Notes: generated from the sequence alone by a model not told the origin. DNA of 15,015 bases from Methanoregula sp. (GCA_023228295.1 JALOBP010000077.1:1-15015), one strand, 5' to 3'; shown: positions 1 to 6,980, counted from the stretch's first letter. Made by a program: numbers and translations.

Positions 1-90
1 TGCTCCCCTGGTGAGGAGCTCGTACGAGAACCATGCATGAATTGCTTCGTCATGGTGCAGGAGTTTGAGATCAAGGTGCCAGAAGCGTAG
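1..90 (+). CDS. 3' end of an unidentified gene (truncated by the window's left edge)
   Basis: Frame 1 is open from the first base to a TAG stop at 88-90 and encodes 29 residues. They contain two cysteines spaced Cys-Met-Asn-Cys, then a charged tail ending KVPEA. No start is visible, so this is the C-terminus of a gene that begins outside the window. It converges on rpsJ, and a T-rich stretch lies downstream at 141-147. The CxxC could belong to a metal site, but the fragment is too short to assign a family. That it is coding is inferred from the open frame, the plausible residue composition and the terminator-like sequence after it. Confidence 0.5.
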   Translation, partial: CSPGEELVREPCMNCFVMVQEFEIKVPEA

Positions 91-128
91 AACAATGGCC
101 CCGATTAATATCAGGAGAAAAATCCGTT

Positions 129-184
129 CAAAAGTAAAAATTTTTTTGATGGTTTGGGAAAATCCCGCGGCCTGCTGCACGCGG
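129..184. terminator. Bidirectional terminator region between converging genes
   Basis: The gap between the plus-strand gene ending at 90 and rpsJ ending at 190 holds an A5T7 block at 136-147. It gives a T7 run on the plus strand and T5 plus T4 runs on the minus strand. Archaeal RNA polymerase commonly terminates at such T-tracts. On the rpsJ side there are also two short inverted repeats: CCGCG/CGCGG (165-169 with 180-184, 10-nt loop) and GGGA/TCCC (156-159 with 163-166, 3-nt loop). They share bases, so only one could form at a time. Confidence 0.5.
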
Positions 185-189
185 CACCT

Positions 190-498
190 TCAACTCTCTA
201 AAACAATCTCAATGCCGATATCTTTTGGCACCTGAATGCGCATGAGCTGCCGGAGTGCACGTTCGTCTGCATCGATATCGATGAGGCGTTTGTGAACCCG
301 CAGCTGCCAGCGATCCCATGTGGCGGTCCCCTCGCCATCGGGACTTTTGCGGATCGGAACAACCAACCTCTTGGTCGGAAGTGGTATCGGTCCTGCCAGA
401 TTTACACCTGTGCGTTCGGCTATCTCTCGTATTCTGTCACAGACCATCTCAACTTTGTTGAAGTCTGTTCCTGTCAGGCGAATTCTGGCTTTCTGCAT
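190..498 (-). CDS. rpsJ: 30S ribosomal protein S10 (S10p/uS10)
   Basis: The 102-residue product is the small-subunit ribosomal protein uS10, which sits in the 30S head. The length is normal for archaeal S10. The sequence runs from an N-terminal strand (KARIRLTG), through the loop segment GPIPLPTKR and the WDRWQLRVHKR segment, to the C-terminal strand DIGIEIVLES, as in the family. The ATG at 498 follows a GGTGA ribosome-binding site at suitable distance. The gene starts 20 bases after the tuf stop on the same strand, so the two should be co-transcribed; tuf-rpsJ is a standard archaeal arrangement. No feature looks unusual. Confidence 0.97.
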   Translation of the reverse strand: MQKARIRLTGTDFNKVEMVCDRIREIAERTGVNLAGPIPLPTKRLVVPIRKSPDGEGTATWDRWQLRVHKRLIDIDADERALRQLMRIQVPKDIGIEIVLES

Positions 499-518
499 GA
501 TACTTCACCACAAAATAT

Positions 519-1796
519 TTAGAGCATCTGCTTTGGCTGAATGGCGATGCACATGCCGGCAGCAATCGTTGATCCCATATCTCGGACTGCGAACCTTCCC
601 AACTGGGGGAGTTCCTTGACGTTCTCGATGACCATCGGCTTGGTCGGCTTGATGACGACGATTGCGGCATCTCCTGACTTGAGGAACGTCGGGTTCTCTT
701 CCTTGACCTGGCCGGAGCGGGGGTCGAGTTTCTTCTTGAGCTCCATGAAGGTGCATGCAGTCTGGGTTGTGTGGCAGTGGAAGACCGGGGTGTATCCTAC
801 GGTCAGTGCGCTCGGGTGCTGGAGCACGACGATCTGTGCAGTGAATTCATCTGCAACGGTCGGGGGTGCTTCTGCCGGGCCCATGACATCGCCGCGGCGG
901 ATGTCGCCCTTTCCGATACCACGGACGTTGAAACCAACGTTGTCCCCGGGGAGTGCCTGGGGGATTTCCTCATGGTGCATCTCAATGGACTTGATTTCTC
1001 CCTGCTTGTTGGCGGGCATGAAGGAGACTTTCATTCCTTTCTTGACGATGCCCGTCTCAACACGGCCGACCGGCACCGTGCCGATACCGCTGATACTGTA
1101 AACGTCCTGGATGGGCAGGCGCATGGGCTTGTCGGTGGGCTTCTCGGGTTCCTTGAAGAGGTCGAGTGCCGTGATAAGTGCCGGGCCCTTGTACCAGGGG
1201 GTCTCGGGGCTGTTGACCTTGATGTTGACACCAGTCATGGAGCTGATAGGGATGAACGGGGTCTCTTCTGGCTTGTAGCCGACCATCTTGATGAGGTTGC
1301 TCATCTCGGTCTTGACCTCGTTGTACCTCTTCTCGTCATACTTGACGGAGTCCATCTTGTTGATGGCAATGATGATCTGGGTGATGCCAAGGGTCCTTGC
1401 AAGGAATACGTGCTCCTTGGTCTGTTCCATCGGGCCGTCAGGTGCTGCGACCACGAGGACTGCTGCATCAGCCTGGGATGCACCGGTGATCATGTTCTTG
1501 ACGAAGTCCCGGTGTCCGGGGCAGTCCACAACGGTGAAGTAGAACTTGGCGGTGTCGAACCTCTTGTGGGCGATATCGATGGTGATACCTCTCTCACGCT
1601 CTTCTTTGAGGCTGTCCATGACCCATGCAAATTCAAAGGTACCCTTGCCTTTGCTTTCGGCTTCCTTCTTGTATCCTTCGATGATGTGGGGCGCTACAGC
1701 GCCGGTCTCGAACATCATTCGTCCGACGGTTGTTGACTTTCCGTGGTCGATGTGGCCGATGACGGCGAGATTCATGTGGGGTTTGTCAGATGCCAT
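519..1796 (-). CDS. tuf: Translation elongation factor 1-alpha (EF-Tu homologue)
   Basis: The 425-residue GTPase delivers aminoacyl-tRNA to the ribosomal A site. All GTP-binding motifs are visible: the P-loop GHIDHGKST at residues 14-22, the effector region around ERERGITID (66-74), DCPGH at 91-95 and NKMD at 146-149. Domains 2 and 3 follow with archaeal-type sequence (for example RVETGIVKKGMKV and the C-terminal GRFAVRDMG). Length and motifs are typical of archaeal EF-1A rather than bacterial EF-Tu. The ATG at 1796 has a strong GGAGG ribosome-binding site at 1806-1810, nine bases upstream. rpsJ follows in the same operon. The leader contains an inverted repeat, listed separately. The genes usually found upstream in archaea (fusA, rps7) are not adjacent here, so transcription probably starts just before tuf. 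Confidence 0.98.
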   Translation of the reverse strand: MASDKPHMNLAVIGHIDHGKSTTVGRMMFETGAVAPHIIEGYKKEAESKGKGTFEFAWVMDSLKEERERGITIDIAHKRFDTAKFYFTVVDCPGHRDFVKNMITGASQADAAVLVVAAPDGPMEQTKEHVFLARTLGITQIIIAINKMDSVKYDEKRYNEVKTEMSNLIKMVGYKPEETPFIPISSMTGVNIKVNSPETPWYKGPALITALDLFKEPEKPTDKPMRLPIQDVYSISGIGTVPVGRVETGIVKKGMKVSFMPANKQGEIKSIEMHHEEIPQALPGDNVGFNVRGIGKGDIRRGDVMGPAEAPPTVADEFTAQIVVLQHPSALTVGYTPVFHCHTTQTACTFMELKKKLDPRSGQVKEENPTFLKSGDAAIVVIKPTKPMVIENVKELPQLGRFAVRDMGSTIAAGMCIAIQPKQML

Positions 1797-1818
1797 TTAT
1801 GTGATCCTCCAAAACATA

Positions 1819-1840
1819 GAGACTGTCCGCTTACAGTCTG
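1819..1840 (-). promoter_or_regulatory. Perfect inverted repeat in the tuf 5' leader
   Basis: AGACTGT at 1820-1826 and ACAGTCT at 1833-1839 form a perfect 7-bp inverted repeat with a 6-nt loop. It lies 24-43 bases before the tuf start, ten bases upstream of the GGAGG ribosome-binding site. If transcription begins at the TATA-like element near 1878, the repeat is transcribed and could fold as a hairpin. As DNA it could instead be an operator. Its function is inferred only. Confidence 0.45.
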
Positions 1841-1872
1841 GTTATGCGAGTATTACTTATATGAGACCCAAC

Positions 1873-1882
1873 TATTTAAAAT
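1873..1882 (-). promoter_or_regulatory. TATA-like box for tuf-rpsJ
   Basis: On the minus strand this reads TTTTAAATAG within an AT-rich stretch. A start site about 26-27 bases downstream would fall near 1851, leaving a leader of roughly 55 nt that contains the inverted repeat at 1820-1839 and the ribosome-binding site. A second TATA-like stretch lies at 1856-1863 (CATATAAG on the minus strand). That one would start transcription inside the inverted repeat. Confidence 0.45.
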
Positions 1883-1961
1883 ATTTCGATTACGCTGCCT
1901 GTTTTACGGTGAGAACTCAACATCGGTATTATCATATCCCATTGCTGATTATCCTTTTTGT

Positions 1962-2258
1962 ATGAAGACCCTGCCATTCCAGCGTGATGAGAAGAAACAG
2001 CGGGTAACGGTTGCCTGTGCCGATGGTGATGTATCCGTGTACAGCCACTGCGCGTATTGCCGTCACTGTACTGGTGTAAGAATCGGGACACGCGTATCTC
2101 CTGCACCCCAGAACCAGGCACTTAAAGACATACGGGGTGGCCGCATCTCTGATGATAACCTGATGAATGCAGCAATGCTCTTCAACTCATTGGTTCGTGA
2201 TGGTTCTGCGATCGAATGTGCAGATGACGAGGGTTGCGGGTTTACCAATCTCTACTGA
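1962..2258 (+). CDS. Small cysteine-rich protein of unknown function
   Basis: This frame encodes 98 residues that I do not recognise as a named family. Cysteines occur at 19, 30, 33, 36, 86 and 92. The cluster HCAYCRHC (29-36) and a C-terminal Cys-x5-Cys suggest a zinc or iron-sulfur site joining both ends of the protein. Between them lie a basic/Pro segment and a helical stretch (residues 63-80). I chose the ATG at 1962 because a TATA-like element (TTATCATA, 1929-1936) lies about 28 bases upstream, which suggests a leaderless transcript; the open frame continues upstream into the tuf leader but is unlikely to be coding there. The gene is divergent from tuf, and T-rich sequence follows its stop. 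Its role is unknown. Confidence 0.7.
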   Translation: MKTLPFQRDEKKQRVTVACADGDVSVYSHCAYCRHCTGVRIGTRVSPAPQNQALKDIRGGRISDDNLMNAAMLFNSLVRDGSAIECADDEGCGFTNLY

Positions 2259-2347
2259 CACCATTTTTCCTGTCTTGCTTTTTTCCCATTCTTTGCACGA
2301 GATCGAATAACTATCCCGGTTCTGCGCGAGAGAACCCTGTTTTTCTT
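2259..2347 (+). terminator. T-tracts and a hairpin followed by T5 after the Cys-rich gene
   Basis: Directly after the stop come T5 and T6 tracts (2259-2284), typical archaeal termination signals. Further on, GGTTCT (2318-2323) and AGAACC (2331-2336) form a perfect 6-bp inverted repeat with a 7-nt loop. It is followed within three bases by TTTTT, resembling a bacterial intrinsic terminator. Which element terminates transcription cannot be told from sequence. The rest of the gap to the cobS stop at 2411 shows nothing else. Confidence 0.4.
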
Positions 2348-2410
2348 AAGGAAAAGATGGATTATCCGGAATGACTCTGCACATTTCCAGCGTGGGACAA
2401 AATCCCCCGT

Positions 2411-3121
2411 TTACAGGAGTACTATAGCAAGGATTGCGCCTGCCCGGGTAATCTCATTGGATGCGCCTGCAACATCGCCGTTCATCCCTCCAAAGAGCCG
2501 TTCGGATACGAGAAGCAAAATTGTCGGGCAAATGATCATCATGAGGAATGCACCAACGATCTTAACGGGGGCAATGGGGATGAGGAAGAGCGGGATGCAG
2601 AGGATGAATGACAGCGCGGGGAAATATTGCCGCGAGTACTGGTGCAGATAACTGTGGATCCCCTCACGGAACGGTTTTCCGTAGGTTGTCAGGGACGCCA
2701 TGGAAAATTTTGCGCAGACCTCCCCGATGATCAGGGCATAGATGATGGAGGAAGCCTCTGCCAGTCCTGCAAACAGAAGCAGGGTGACTGCGACGCCAGC
2801 TGCGATTCCCCCGGCACCGACATTGCGATCCGTGAGAGCCCCGATTCGCTTCTGGCGGCTCCCGTGGGCCATCAGCCCGTCCCCGAGATCCAACAGACCG
2901 TCAAAATGGTGGGCACCGGTGACCAGCAGCAGGAGTGCGACTGCAATTGCCGCTGCAATAAGTGGGTTCGCGATGAAAAGAACCGGGAGGGCGACGAGAG
3001 CACCGATACAATATCCTGCCAGCGGGTAGAGATACGAACGCCGGGCAAACAGTTCCAGATCCCGGGGCTTTCCTAAGGGGAGTATAGTGGTGAATTGTAA
3101 GAGGGACAGGAGGGTTTTCAT
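2411..3121 (-). CDS. cobS: Adenosylcobinamide-GDP ribazoletransferase (cobalamin-5'-phosphate synthase)
   Basis: CobS is an integral membrane enzyme that joins adenosylcobinamide-GDP to alpha-ribazole or its 5'-phosphate, the step that completes the lower nucleotide loop of cobamides. The 236-residue product shows the family hallmarks: the acidic motif HHFDGLLDLGDGLMAHG (71-87), DRNVGAGG (98-105) and a C-terminal segment GGMNGDVAGASNEITR. Several hydrophobic helices are present (residues 34-70, 105-135 and 165-205). The start chosen is the ATG at 3121, which overlaps the cobZ stop as ATGA; an in-frame ATG at 3127 would add two residues. No good ribosome-binding site precedes either, consistent with translational coupling to cobZ. 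Confidence 0.93.
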   Translation of the reverse strand: MKTLLSLLQFTTILPLGKPRDLELFARRSYLYPLAGYCIGALVALPVLFIANPLIAAAIAVALLLLVTGAHHFDGLLDLGDGLMAHGSRQKRIGALTDRNVGAGGIAAGVAVTLLLFAGLAEASSIIYALIIGEVCAKFSMASLTTYGKPFREGIHSYLHQYSRQYFPALSFILCIPLFLIPIAPVKIVGAFLMMIICPTILLLVSERLFGGMNGDVAGASNEITRAGAILAIVLL

Positions 3122-3552
3122 ATGCATTCACTATACAGGCGCGAGGTGCATCCTGCTATCAGTCCAGCTATGGCATCATCAAGAAACGGCCCGAGCGTTG
3201 CAAGGATACCGGGCTTCTTCTGGTCATACCGGGTGAACTCAAAACGCGCATAGGTTCCCCCGATGCATTCAGCAATTGCCATTCCGATGATCTCATCGCT
3301 TAACAGGAAGACCGGGTCATCTGCGATCTCGGAGTTTTTCCGTTTGGTATAAAGTTCATCTTCGAGAAGGATAGCTCCGAGAAGGAGGGATGCAACATTA
3401 GGATCATCTAGGTATTTCCTGATCTTCTTTTTAATCTCAACAGCAGCCTGATCCTCCGGCATGCCATGTGAGACATAGAGGCCCATGGCTGCAGTAACAA
3501 TATCGTCAGGTGTGATCCCCTTGTCACGCAACCGCTGTTCGATCTCAAACAT
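3118..3552 (-). CDS. cobZ: CobZ-like alpha-ribazole phosphatase (PgpA-related family)
   Basis: The 144-residue protein belongs to the phosphatidylglycerophosphatase A-like family, whose archaeal member CobZ removes the 5' phosphate in nucleotide-loop assembly. Visible family features are DEIIGM (86-91), a region running FTRYDQKKPG (106-115), and the C-terminal motif LDDAIAGLIAGC (124-135). Its stop overlaps the cobS start by four bases, so both are probably translated together. The genomic link to cobS and the divergent cobT supports the cobalamin role over lipid phosphate hydrolysis; the sequence alone does not settle the substrate. A TATA-like element on the minus strand (3576-3588) lies about 30 bases before the ATG, suggesting a very short leader. 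Confidence 0.87.
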   Translation of the reverse strand: MFEIEQRLRDKGITPDDIVTAAMGLYVSHGMPEDQAAVEIKKKIRKYLDDPNVASLLLGAILLEDELYTKRKNSEIADDPVFLLSDEIIGMAIAECIGGTYARFEFTRYDQKKPGILATLGPFLDDAIAGLIAGCTSRLYSECI

Positions 3553-3575
3553 GTCATAAGGTGTTGGATCGATAT

Positions 3576-3588
3576 GACTATTATATCG
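3576..3588. promoter_or_regulatory. TATA-like element in the cobZ/cobT divergent region
   Basis: The stretch reads ACTATTATATCG on the plus strand and CGATATAATAGT on the minus strand, so a TATA-like box exists in either orientation. For cobZ it lies about 30 bases before the ATG at 3552. For cobT it would place a start near 3609, about 40 bases before the preferred ATG at 3652. No other strong TATA-like sequence is present in this gap apart from GATATATG near 3633-3640. Confidence 0.4.
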
Positions 3589-3651
3589 TTGTGGAATTAT
3601 CCCGAATCGATATCTTCAATCCTCCCCATGCCGATATATGCGATGAATACT

Positions 3652-4662
3652 ATGGCATTCCTCTCTTCAGAACCCGGTATTTCATTTACCAAACCGGTCT
3701 TTTGTGGTATCCTTGCCAACACCCTGCTCTCCACGGTGCCGGGTGTTTCCGGAGCCGGCCCATCCGCGGAAAAAACCCTCTTAACTCCTGTCCTGGATGC
3801 AGAGTTGATCTCGAATGGGGCAATAACGAGTTATCCGGGCAACCCCAACACCCCGACAGGGTGCCCGACACCGGCAAGCATCACCCGGTCAATGATTGAC
3901 CTCTGCAACCTTCAGCCCGTTTTCATCAATGCCGGCCTTCGCCATACTCCCACGGTTCCCTGTTATGACGTCTATGGTAATGTTGGAGAGGATCCCCGGT
4001 TTACTAATGCCGTTCCTCTGGCACATGACCTGTTCAGCCGTGGGGAAGCGCTCGGAAAAATTCTGTCCGCCTACACTGATCTGCTCGTGCTTGGCGAATG
4101 CGTCCCCGGTGGCACAACGACGGCACTCTGTGTCCTTCGCGCACTTGGTTATGAAGCATCCGTGAGCAGCAGTTTTGCTGCCAACCCTCTCGGCATCAAA
4201 GAGGAGATCTGCCGCGCATCGCTTGCACGAATTAAAAAAGACGGTGTTACGGATCCGTTCAGCATGGTAAAATATTCCGGGGATCCGATGATGCCGGTCG
4301 CCGCAGGCATCGCCAAATCCTATTCGGGCAGTATCCTGCTTGCCGGGGGTACCCAGATGCTTGCTGTTGCTGCTTTCATTAAAGCATTGAAAAACCCTTT
4401 GCCGCCCATCGTGACAACGTGTTATGTGCGCGATGATCCCTCGGCAAATGTTCAGCAGATCGCAAGGGAGATTGGTGTTGAAATGTTCTACATTGATCCC
4501 GCATTTGGATCCCTTGGCCATGCCGGTCTTGCCCGGTATTGTATCGGGGAGGTGAAGGAGGGGATGGGTGCCGGCGGTGCGATGTGTCTTGCCCACCTTC
4601 TCGGCTATTCAGAAGAAAAGATCCGTACCAGGATCCTCTCTACCGTGAATGCGTATGTCTGA
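3652..4662 (+). CDS. cobT: Archaeal CobT family: nicotinate-nucleotide--dimethylbenzimidazole phosphoribosyltransferase
   Basis: The protein belongs to the archaeal CobT family (formerly UPF0284), which makes alpha-ribazole 5'-phosphate or a related alpha-nucleotide for the cobamide lower ligand. Numbered from the ATG at 3652 (336 residues), visible motifs are TGCPTPASITR (69-79), GECVPGGTTTALCVLRALGY (148-167) and LAGGTQ (near 230-235); the Gly-rich segments are typical of the phosphoribosyltransferase fold. The frame opens earlier, with ATGs at 3574 and 3643. I prefer 3652 because the family normally has only about 15-20 residues before the first core strand (here PVFCGILANT), and the upstream extension looks non-coding. 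It is divergent from cobZ-cobS. The base used in vivo is not shown by the sequence. Confidence 0.88.
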   Translation: MAFLSSEPGISFTKPVFCGILANTLLSTVPGVSGAGPSAEKTLLTPVLDAELISNGAITSYPGNPNTPTGCPTPASITRSMIDLCNLQPVFINAGLRHTPTVPCYDVYGNVGEDPRFTNAVPLAHDLFSRGEALGKILSAYTDLLVLGECVPGGTTTALCVLRALGYEASVSSSFAANPLGIKEEICRASLARIKKDGVTDPFSMVKYSGDPMMPVAAGIAKSYSGSILLAGGTQMLAVAAFIKALKNPLPPIVTTCYVRDDPSANVQQIAREIGVEMFYIDPAFGSLGHAGLARYCIGEVKEGMGAGGAMCLAHLLGYSEEKIRTRILSTVNAYV

Positions 4663-4700
4663 ACAGGCTTATAGGATCAGAAAAACCACGGTAAAGTACA

Positions 4701-5264
4701 ATGCTTCCCATCTATGTTGTCAATAATTATGGGCAGTTCAATCACCTCATCCATCGTGCATTACGCGATTTGGATATCGAAGTATCGTTAATTCCCAACA
4801 CAACTCCTGCTGATGAGGTTACCGGAAACTGCCGGGGCATTATTCTTGGCGGTGGACCGACACTTGATCGTGCCGGCAACTGTGCCCGGTATTTGGATCT
4901 TGGTCTTCCCGTTCTTGGGATATGTCTTGGTCTTCACATTATCGCAACACGGTTCGGCGGGAGTGTCTCTTCGGGAAAAAGCGGGGGATACGGCCCGGTA
5001 GATGTTGAAATACTCGAAACGGCGGATATCCTGGATGGGTACCCTGAAAAGATCAGTGTCTGGGCCTCCCATGCCGATGAGGTTTCCCAGGTGCCTGAAG
5101 GATTTGTCCGCCTGGCCCGGTCATCGATCTGTGGTGCTGAAGCTATTGCGCTGCCAAAAAAGCAGATCTACGGTCTCCAGTGGCACCCGGAAGTGAGCCA
5201 TACCTTCGAGGGTAACAGGATATTTGAGAACTTTAACCGGATCACTCTTGAGGATTTGCGGTAA
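4701..5264 (+). CDS. guaA: GMP synthase glutaminase subunit A
   Basis: This class I glutamine amidotransferase releases ammonia from glutamine for GMP synthesis from XMP. It has 187 residues, the usual size of the separate archaeal subunit. The catalytic triad is visible: Cys75 in GICLGLH, with His162 and Glu164 in QWHPEVSHT. The oxyanion segment LGGGPTLD (49-56) is also present. The ATP-pyrophosphatase subunit is not in this window, so the two subunits are encoded apart. The gene begins 38 bases after cobT, but a TATA-like CTTATAGG at 4668-4675 sits about 28 bases before the ATG. It may therefore have its own promoter and a leaderless transcript. No ribosome-binding site is evident. Confidence 0.92.
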   Translation: MLPIYVVNNYGQFNHLIHRALRDLDIEVSLIPNTTPADEVTGNCRGIILGGGPTLDRAGNCARYLDLGLPVLGICLGLHIIATRFGGSVSSGKSGGYGPVDVEILETADILDGYPEKISVWASHADEVSQVPEGFVRLARSSICGAEAIALPKKQIYGLQWHPEVSHTFEGNRIFENFNRITLEDLR

Positions 5265-5280
5265 GCGGTTAGCGCAGTCC

Positions 5281-5823
5281 ATGAACGAGATCAAACGGAT
5301 TGCTGGCATCATCCAGTCGATCGGATTTGAATGCACGCGGTGTGGCACCTGCTGTTCTGCGGTGGAACCGGATTCAAATCTTGTGATGGTAACCCCTGCA
5401 GAGATACGGGAGATCATGGAAGGTTCCGGCTTCTCATGGCAGGAGATTGCCAAACCCTATCCTGAAAAAATTTCCCATGGGGCAGATCACACTTACACCA
5501 TCGGGTGGTGTATCCATCGTATTGATGGGAACTGCATGTTTCTTGAAAATTCTGCATGCCGGATTTACGAAAACAGGCCCTGGATCTGCAGAACCTATCC
5601 TTTTGTTCTTGATGGTGATACCGTCCGGACGTATCCGTGTCCCGGTCTTGGCCGGGAAATTTCCCATGAGGATGCCAGAGTAATTGCAAAAAATTTGCGT
5701 GATAGAAAAGTGGCAGAAGAGACCGATGAGGCAAAGATCCGAGCGGTACTGCAGAATGAAAAAATTCCTCCTGGTATTTTTGTTGTGATCGATGGTGAGG
5801 GAATTCATCCGGTCCCGCGATAA
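5281..5823 (+). CDS. YkgJ family cysteine-cluster protein (putative Zn/Fe-binding)
   Basis: The 180-residue protein matches the CxxCxxCC (YkgJ/UPF0153) family. Cysteines lie at 18, 21, 24 and 25 (CTRCGTCC), then at 77, 85, 93, 103 and 120, with the family block CRIYENRPWICRTYPF at 93-108. The clustered cysteines indicate a bound metal or iron-sulfur cluster; the biochemical role of the family is not established. I chose the ATG at 5281 because the first conserved residues follow closely. A TTG at 5224 would add 19 residues overlapping guaA and is less likely. It follows guaA by 16 bases and may be co-transcribed with it. A T5 run at about 5841 may terminate transcription. Confidence 0.85.
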   Translation: MNEIKRIAGIIQSIGFECTRCGTCCSAVEPDSNLVMVTPAEIREIMEGSGFSWQEIAKPYPEKISHGADHTYTIGWCIHRIDGNCMFLENSACRIYENRPWICRTYPFVLDGDTVRTYPCPGLGREISHEDARVIAKNLRDRKVAEETDEAKIRAVLQNEKIPPGIFVVIDGEGIHPVPR

Positions 5824-5894
5824 ATTACATCGTGAATCTCTTTTTCAACGGATATCAGTCACATCCGATTGAGATATTTCCTGCACTTGAAATG

Positions 5895-5902
5895 TTTAAA
5901 TA
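5895..5902 (+). promoter_or_regulatory. TATA-like box for the DUF3821 gene
   Basis: TTTAAATA lies with its centre about 27 bases before the ATG at 5925, where archaeal transcription would start. This supports the 5925 start and a leaderless or nearly leaderless mRNA. Confidence 0.5.
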
Positions 5903-5924
5903 GTCCGAAATGGAGAGGATGTTT

Positions 5925-6953
5925 ATGGCAATCCCGTTTCCACATTTCCGGATTCTGATCGTTCTCATTCTTGTTTTTTTTATAGGTCCTGCAAGTGGAG
6001 CGATCACCGACATCTCCCCGGGAGGAACCGTCTTCATCGGTGAACAAGGGCTTGATATTACCCATGCAATGGCGGGAGATACGCAAATCGGGTGGTGGGC
6101 TTCTGCAGCATCAATTTCCGAGAGTGCCCCCTCCCAGAAGGTTCCCATACCGAGCCTGACAAGTTTCTCCGTCACCCCGAGTACCTTCGCATCATATACT
6201 GGTTCATGGTTCCGTCTAGACCCTGCGGGAAATGCCAATGGGACTGCTTTCAATGTGGTGGATCCTAATCTTGAAATCCGTATAGAAGATACGACCGTGG
6301 GTGTCGACGTGACGGATAAATGGGTGTCAACCGATGATGAGATCCGGTTCCGGATTGACACCAACCTTGTCCCGATAGCACAGCGCAGTGGCGTGACCTC
6401 GGTTCCGATCACCATTAAGGTGCAGGATCCCAGCGGGTCAACCTACTCTTCTCTGGTCAACAGTGCCGGGACCGCAACCTCCCTTGTGGATTATCCGATA
6501 ACAACGACTCCTCAGTACACGGCCGCGATCTGGGATACCGGCCAGCGGTCGATATACTCTCCCGGAACGTATGTCATCTGGGCAGAATGTAATGTCAATT
6601 CGATGAAGGATAATTACAACAATGCCGGAAAAACCGTAAGCCAGAAGGTAACCGTCCAGAATCAGGATCATAATCCGCTCATCACCGGAAACTATCCTCA
6701 AACCACGGCAACGCAGGGGATAACTCCTGTCATGACCACGATAACAACGCCGCTTCCGGTATCTCCAACCCCTGCGGTTGTAAAAACCCCGACAATTACC
6801 AGCACCACGATCGCCCCTGTCGTGCAGACTGAAACTCAGGTCCCAACCCCGGTTGCTCCCACTCCTTCACCAACTCACTCCCCCGGGTTTGAAGGAATCT
6901 TTGCAGGAGTTGCGCTGATGGTTGCAATCCTGGCATGGTGCCGGAAAGACTGA
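5925..6953 (+). CDS. Secreted DUF3821-type surface protein with PGF-CTERM anchor
   Basis: The 342-residue protein has a signal peptide (hydrophobic residues about 9-21, then GPASGA as a likely cleavage region near 26). An extracellular beta-rich domain follows at about 27-250 and resembles DUF3821 proteins common in Methanomicrobiales (it opens ITDISPGGTVFIGEQGLDI). Residues about 255-318 form a Thr/Pro-rich stalk, likely glycosylated. The end carries PGFEGIF (320-326), a hydrophobic segment and a short basic tail (CRKD). This tripartite PGF-CTERM signal is recognised by archaeosortase A, so the protein is probably transferred to a membrane lipid anchor at the S-layer. ATGs at 5910 and 5919 are in frame upstream; 5925 fits the TATA-like box, and a GGAGAGG lies six bases before it. 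The function of the domain is unknown. Confidence 0.8.
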   Translation: MAIPFPHFRILIVLILVFFIGPASGAITDISPGGTVFIGEQGLDITHAMAGDTQIGWWASAASISESAPSQKVPIPSLTSFSVTPSTFASYTGSWFRLDPAGNANGTAFNVVDPNLEIRIEDTTVGVDVTDKWVSTDDEIRFRIDTNLVPIAQRSGVTSVPITIKVQDPSGSTYSSLVNSAGTATSLVDYPITTTPQYTAAIWDTGQRSIYSPGTYVIWAECNVNSMKDNYNNAGKTVSQKVTVQNQDHNPLITGNYPQTTATQGITPVMTTITTPLPVSPTPAVVKTPTITSTTIAPVVQTETQVPTPVAPTPSPTHSPGFEGIFAGVALMVAILAWCRKD

Positions 6954-6972
6954 TTCCTTTTTTCACGCAACC

Positions 6973-6980
6973 TTTTATTG
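6973..6980 (+). promoter_or_regulatory. TATA-like box for the nitroreductase gene
   Basis: TTTTATTG is centred about 27 bases before the ATG at 7003 and lies in the 49-base gap after the DUF3821 gene. The spacing predicts a leaderless mRNA and supports the 7003 start over the in-frame ATG at 6922, which lies inside the upstream gene. Confidence 0.4.

Noticed and set aside
91..189. A tRNA gene after rpsJ, as found in some archaea
   Set aside because: GC-rich hairpins are present, but no T-arm consensus, anticodon arm or acceptor stem could be assembled on either strand.
771..1736. Long plus-strand frame of 321 codons opposite tuf
   Set aside because: It lies wholly antisense to EF-1A, whose strong codon bias keeps the opposite frame open. 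Its translation is low complexity (Val/Gly/Asp-rich) and has no recognisable motif.
3574..3651. Upstream ATG starts for cobT at 3574 and 3643
   Set aside because: The additional N-terminal residues exceed the usual family length and have no match to the family start. The first would also lie within the TATA-like element.
3561..3899. Short plus-strand frame of 112 codons starting before cobT
   Set aside because: It is an out-of-frame shadow of cobT with no motif or ribosome-binding site.
5224..5280. Upstream TTG start for the YkgJ-type gene
   Set aside because: The extension would lie mostly inside guaA and adds no family-conserved residues. The ATG at 5281 is a better start.
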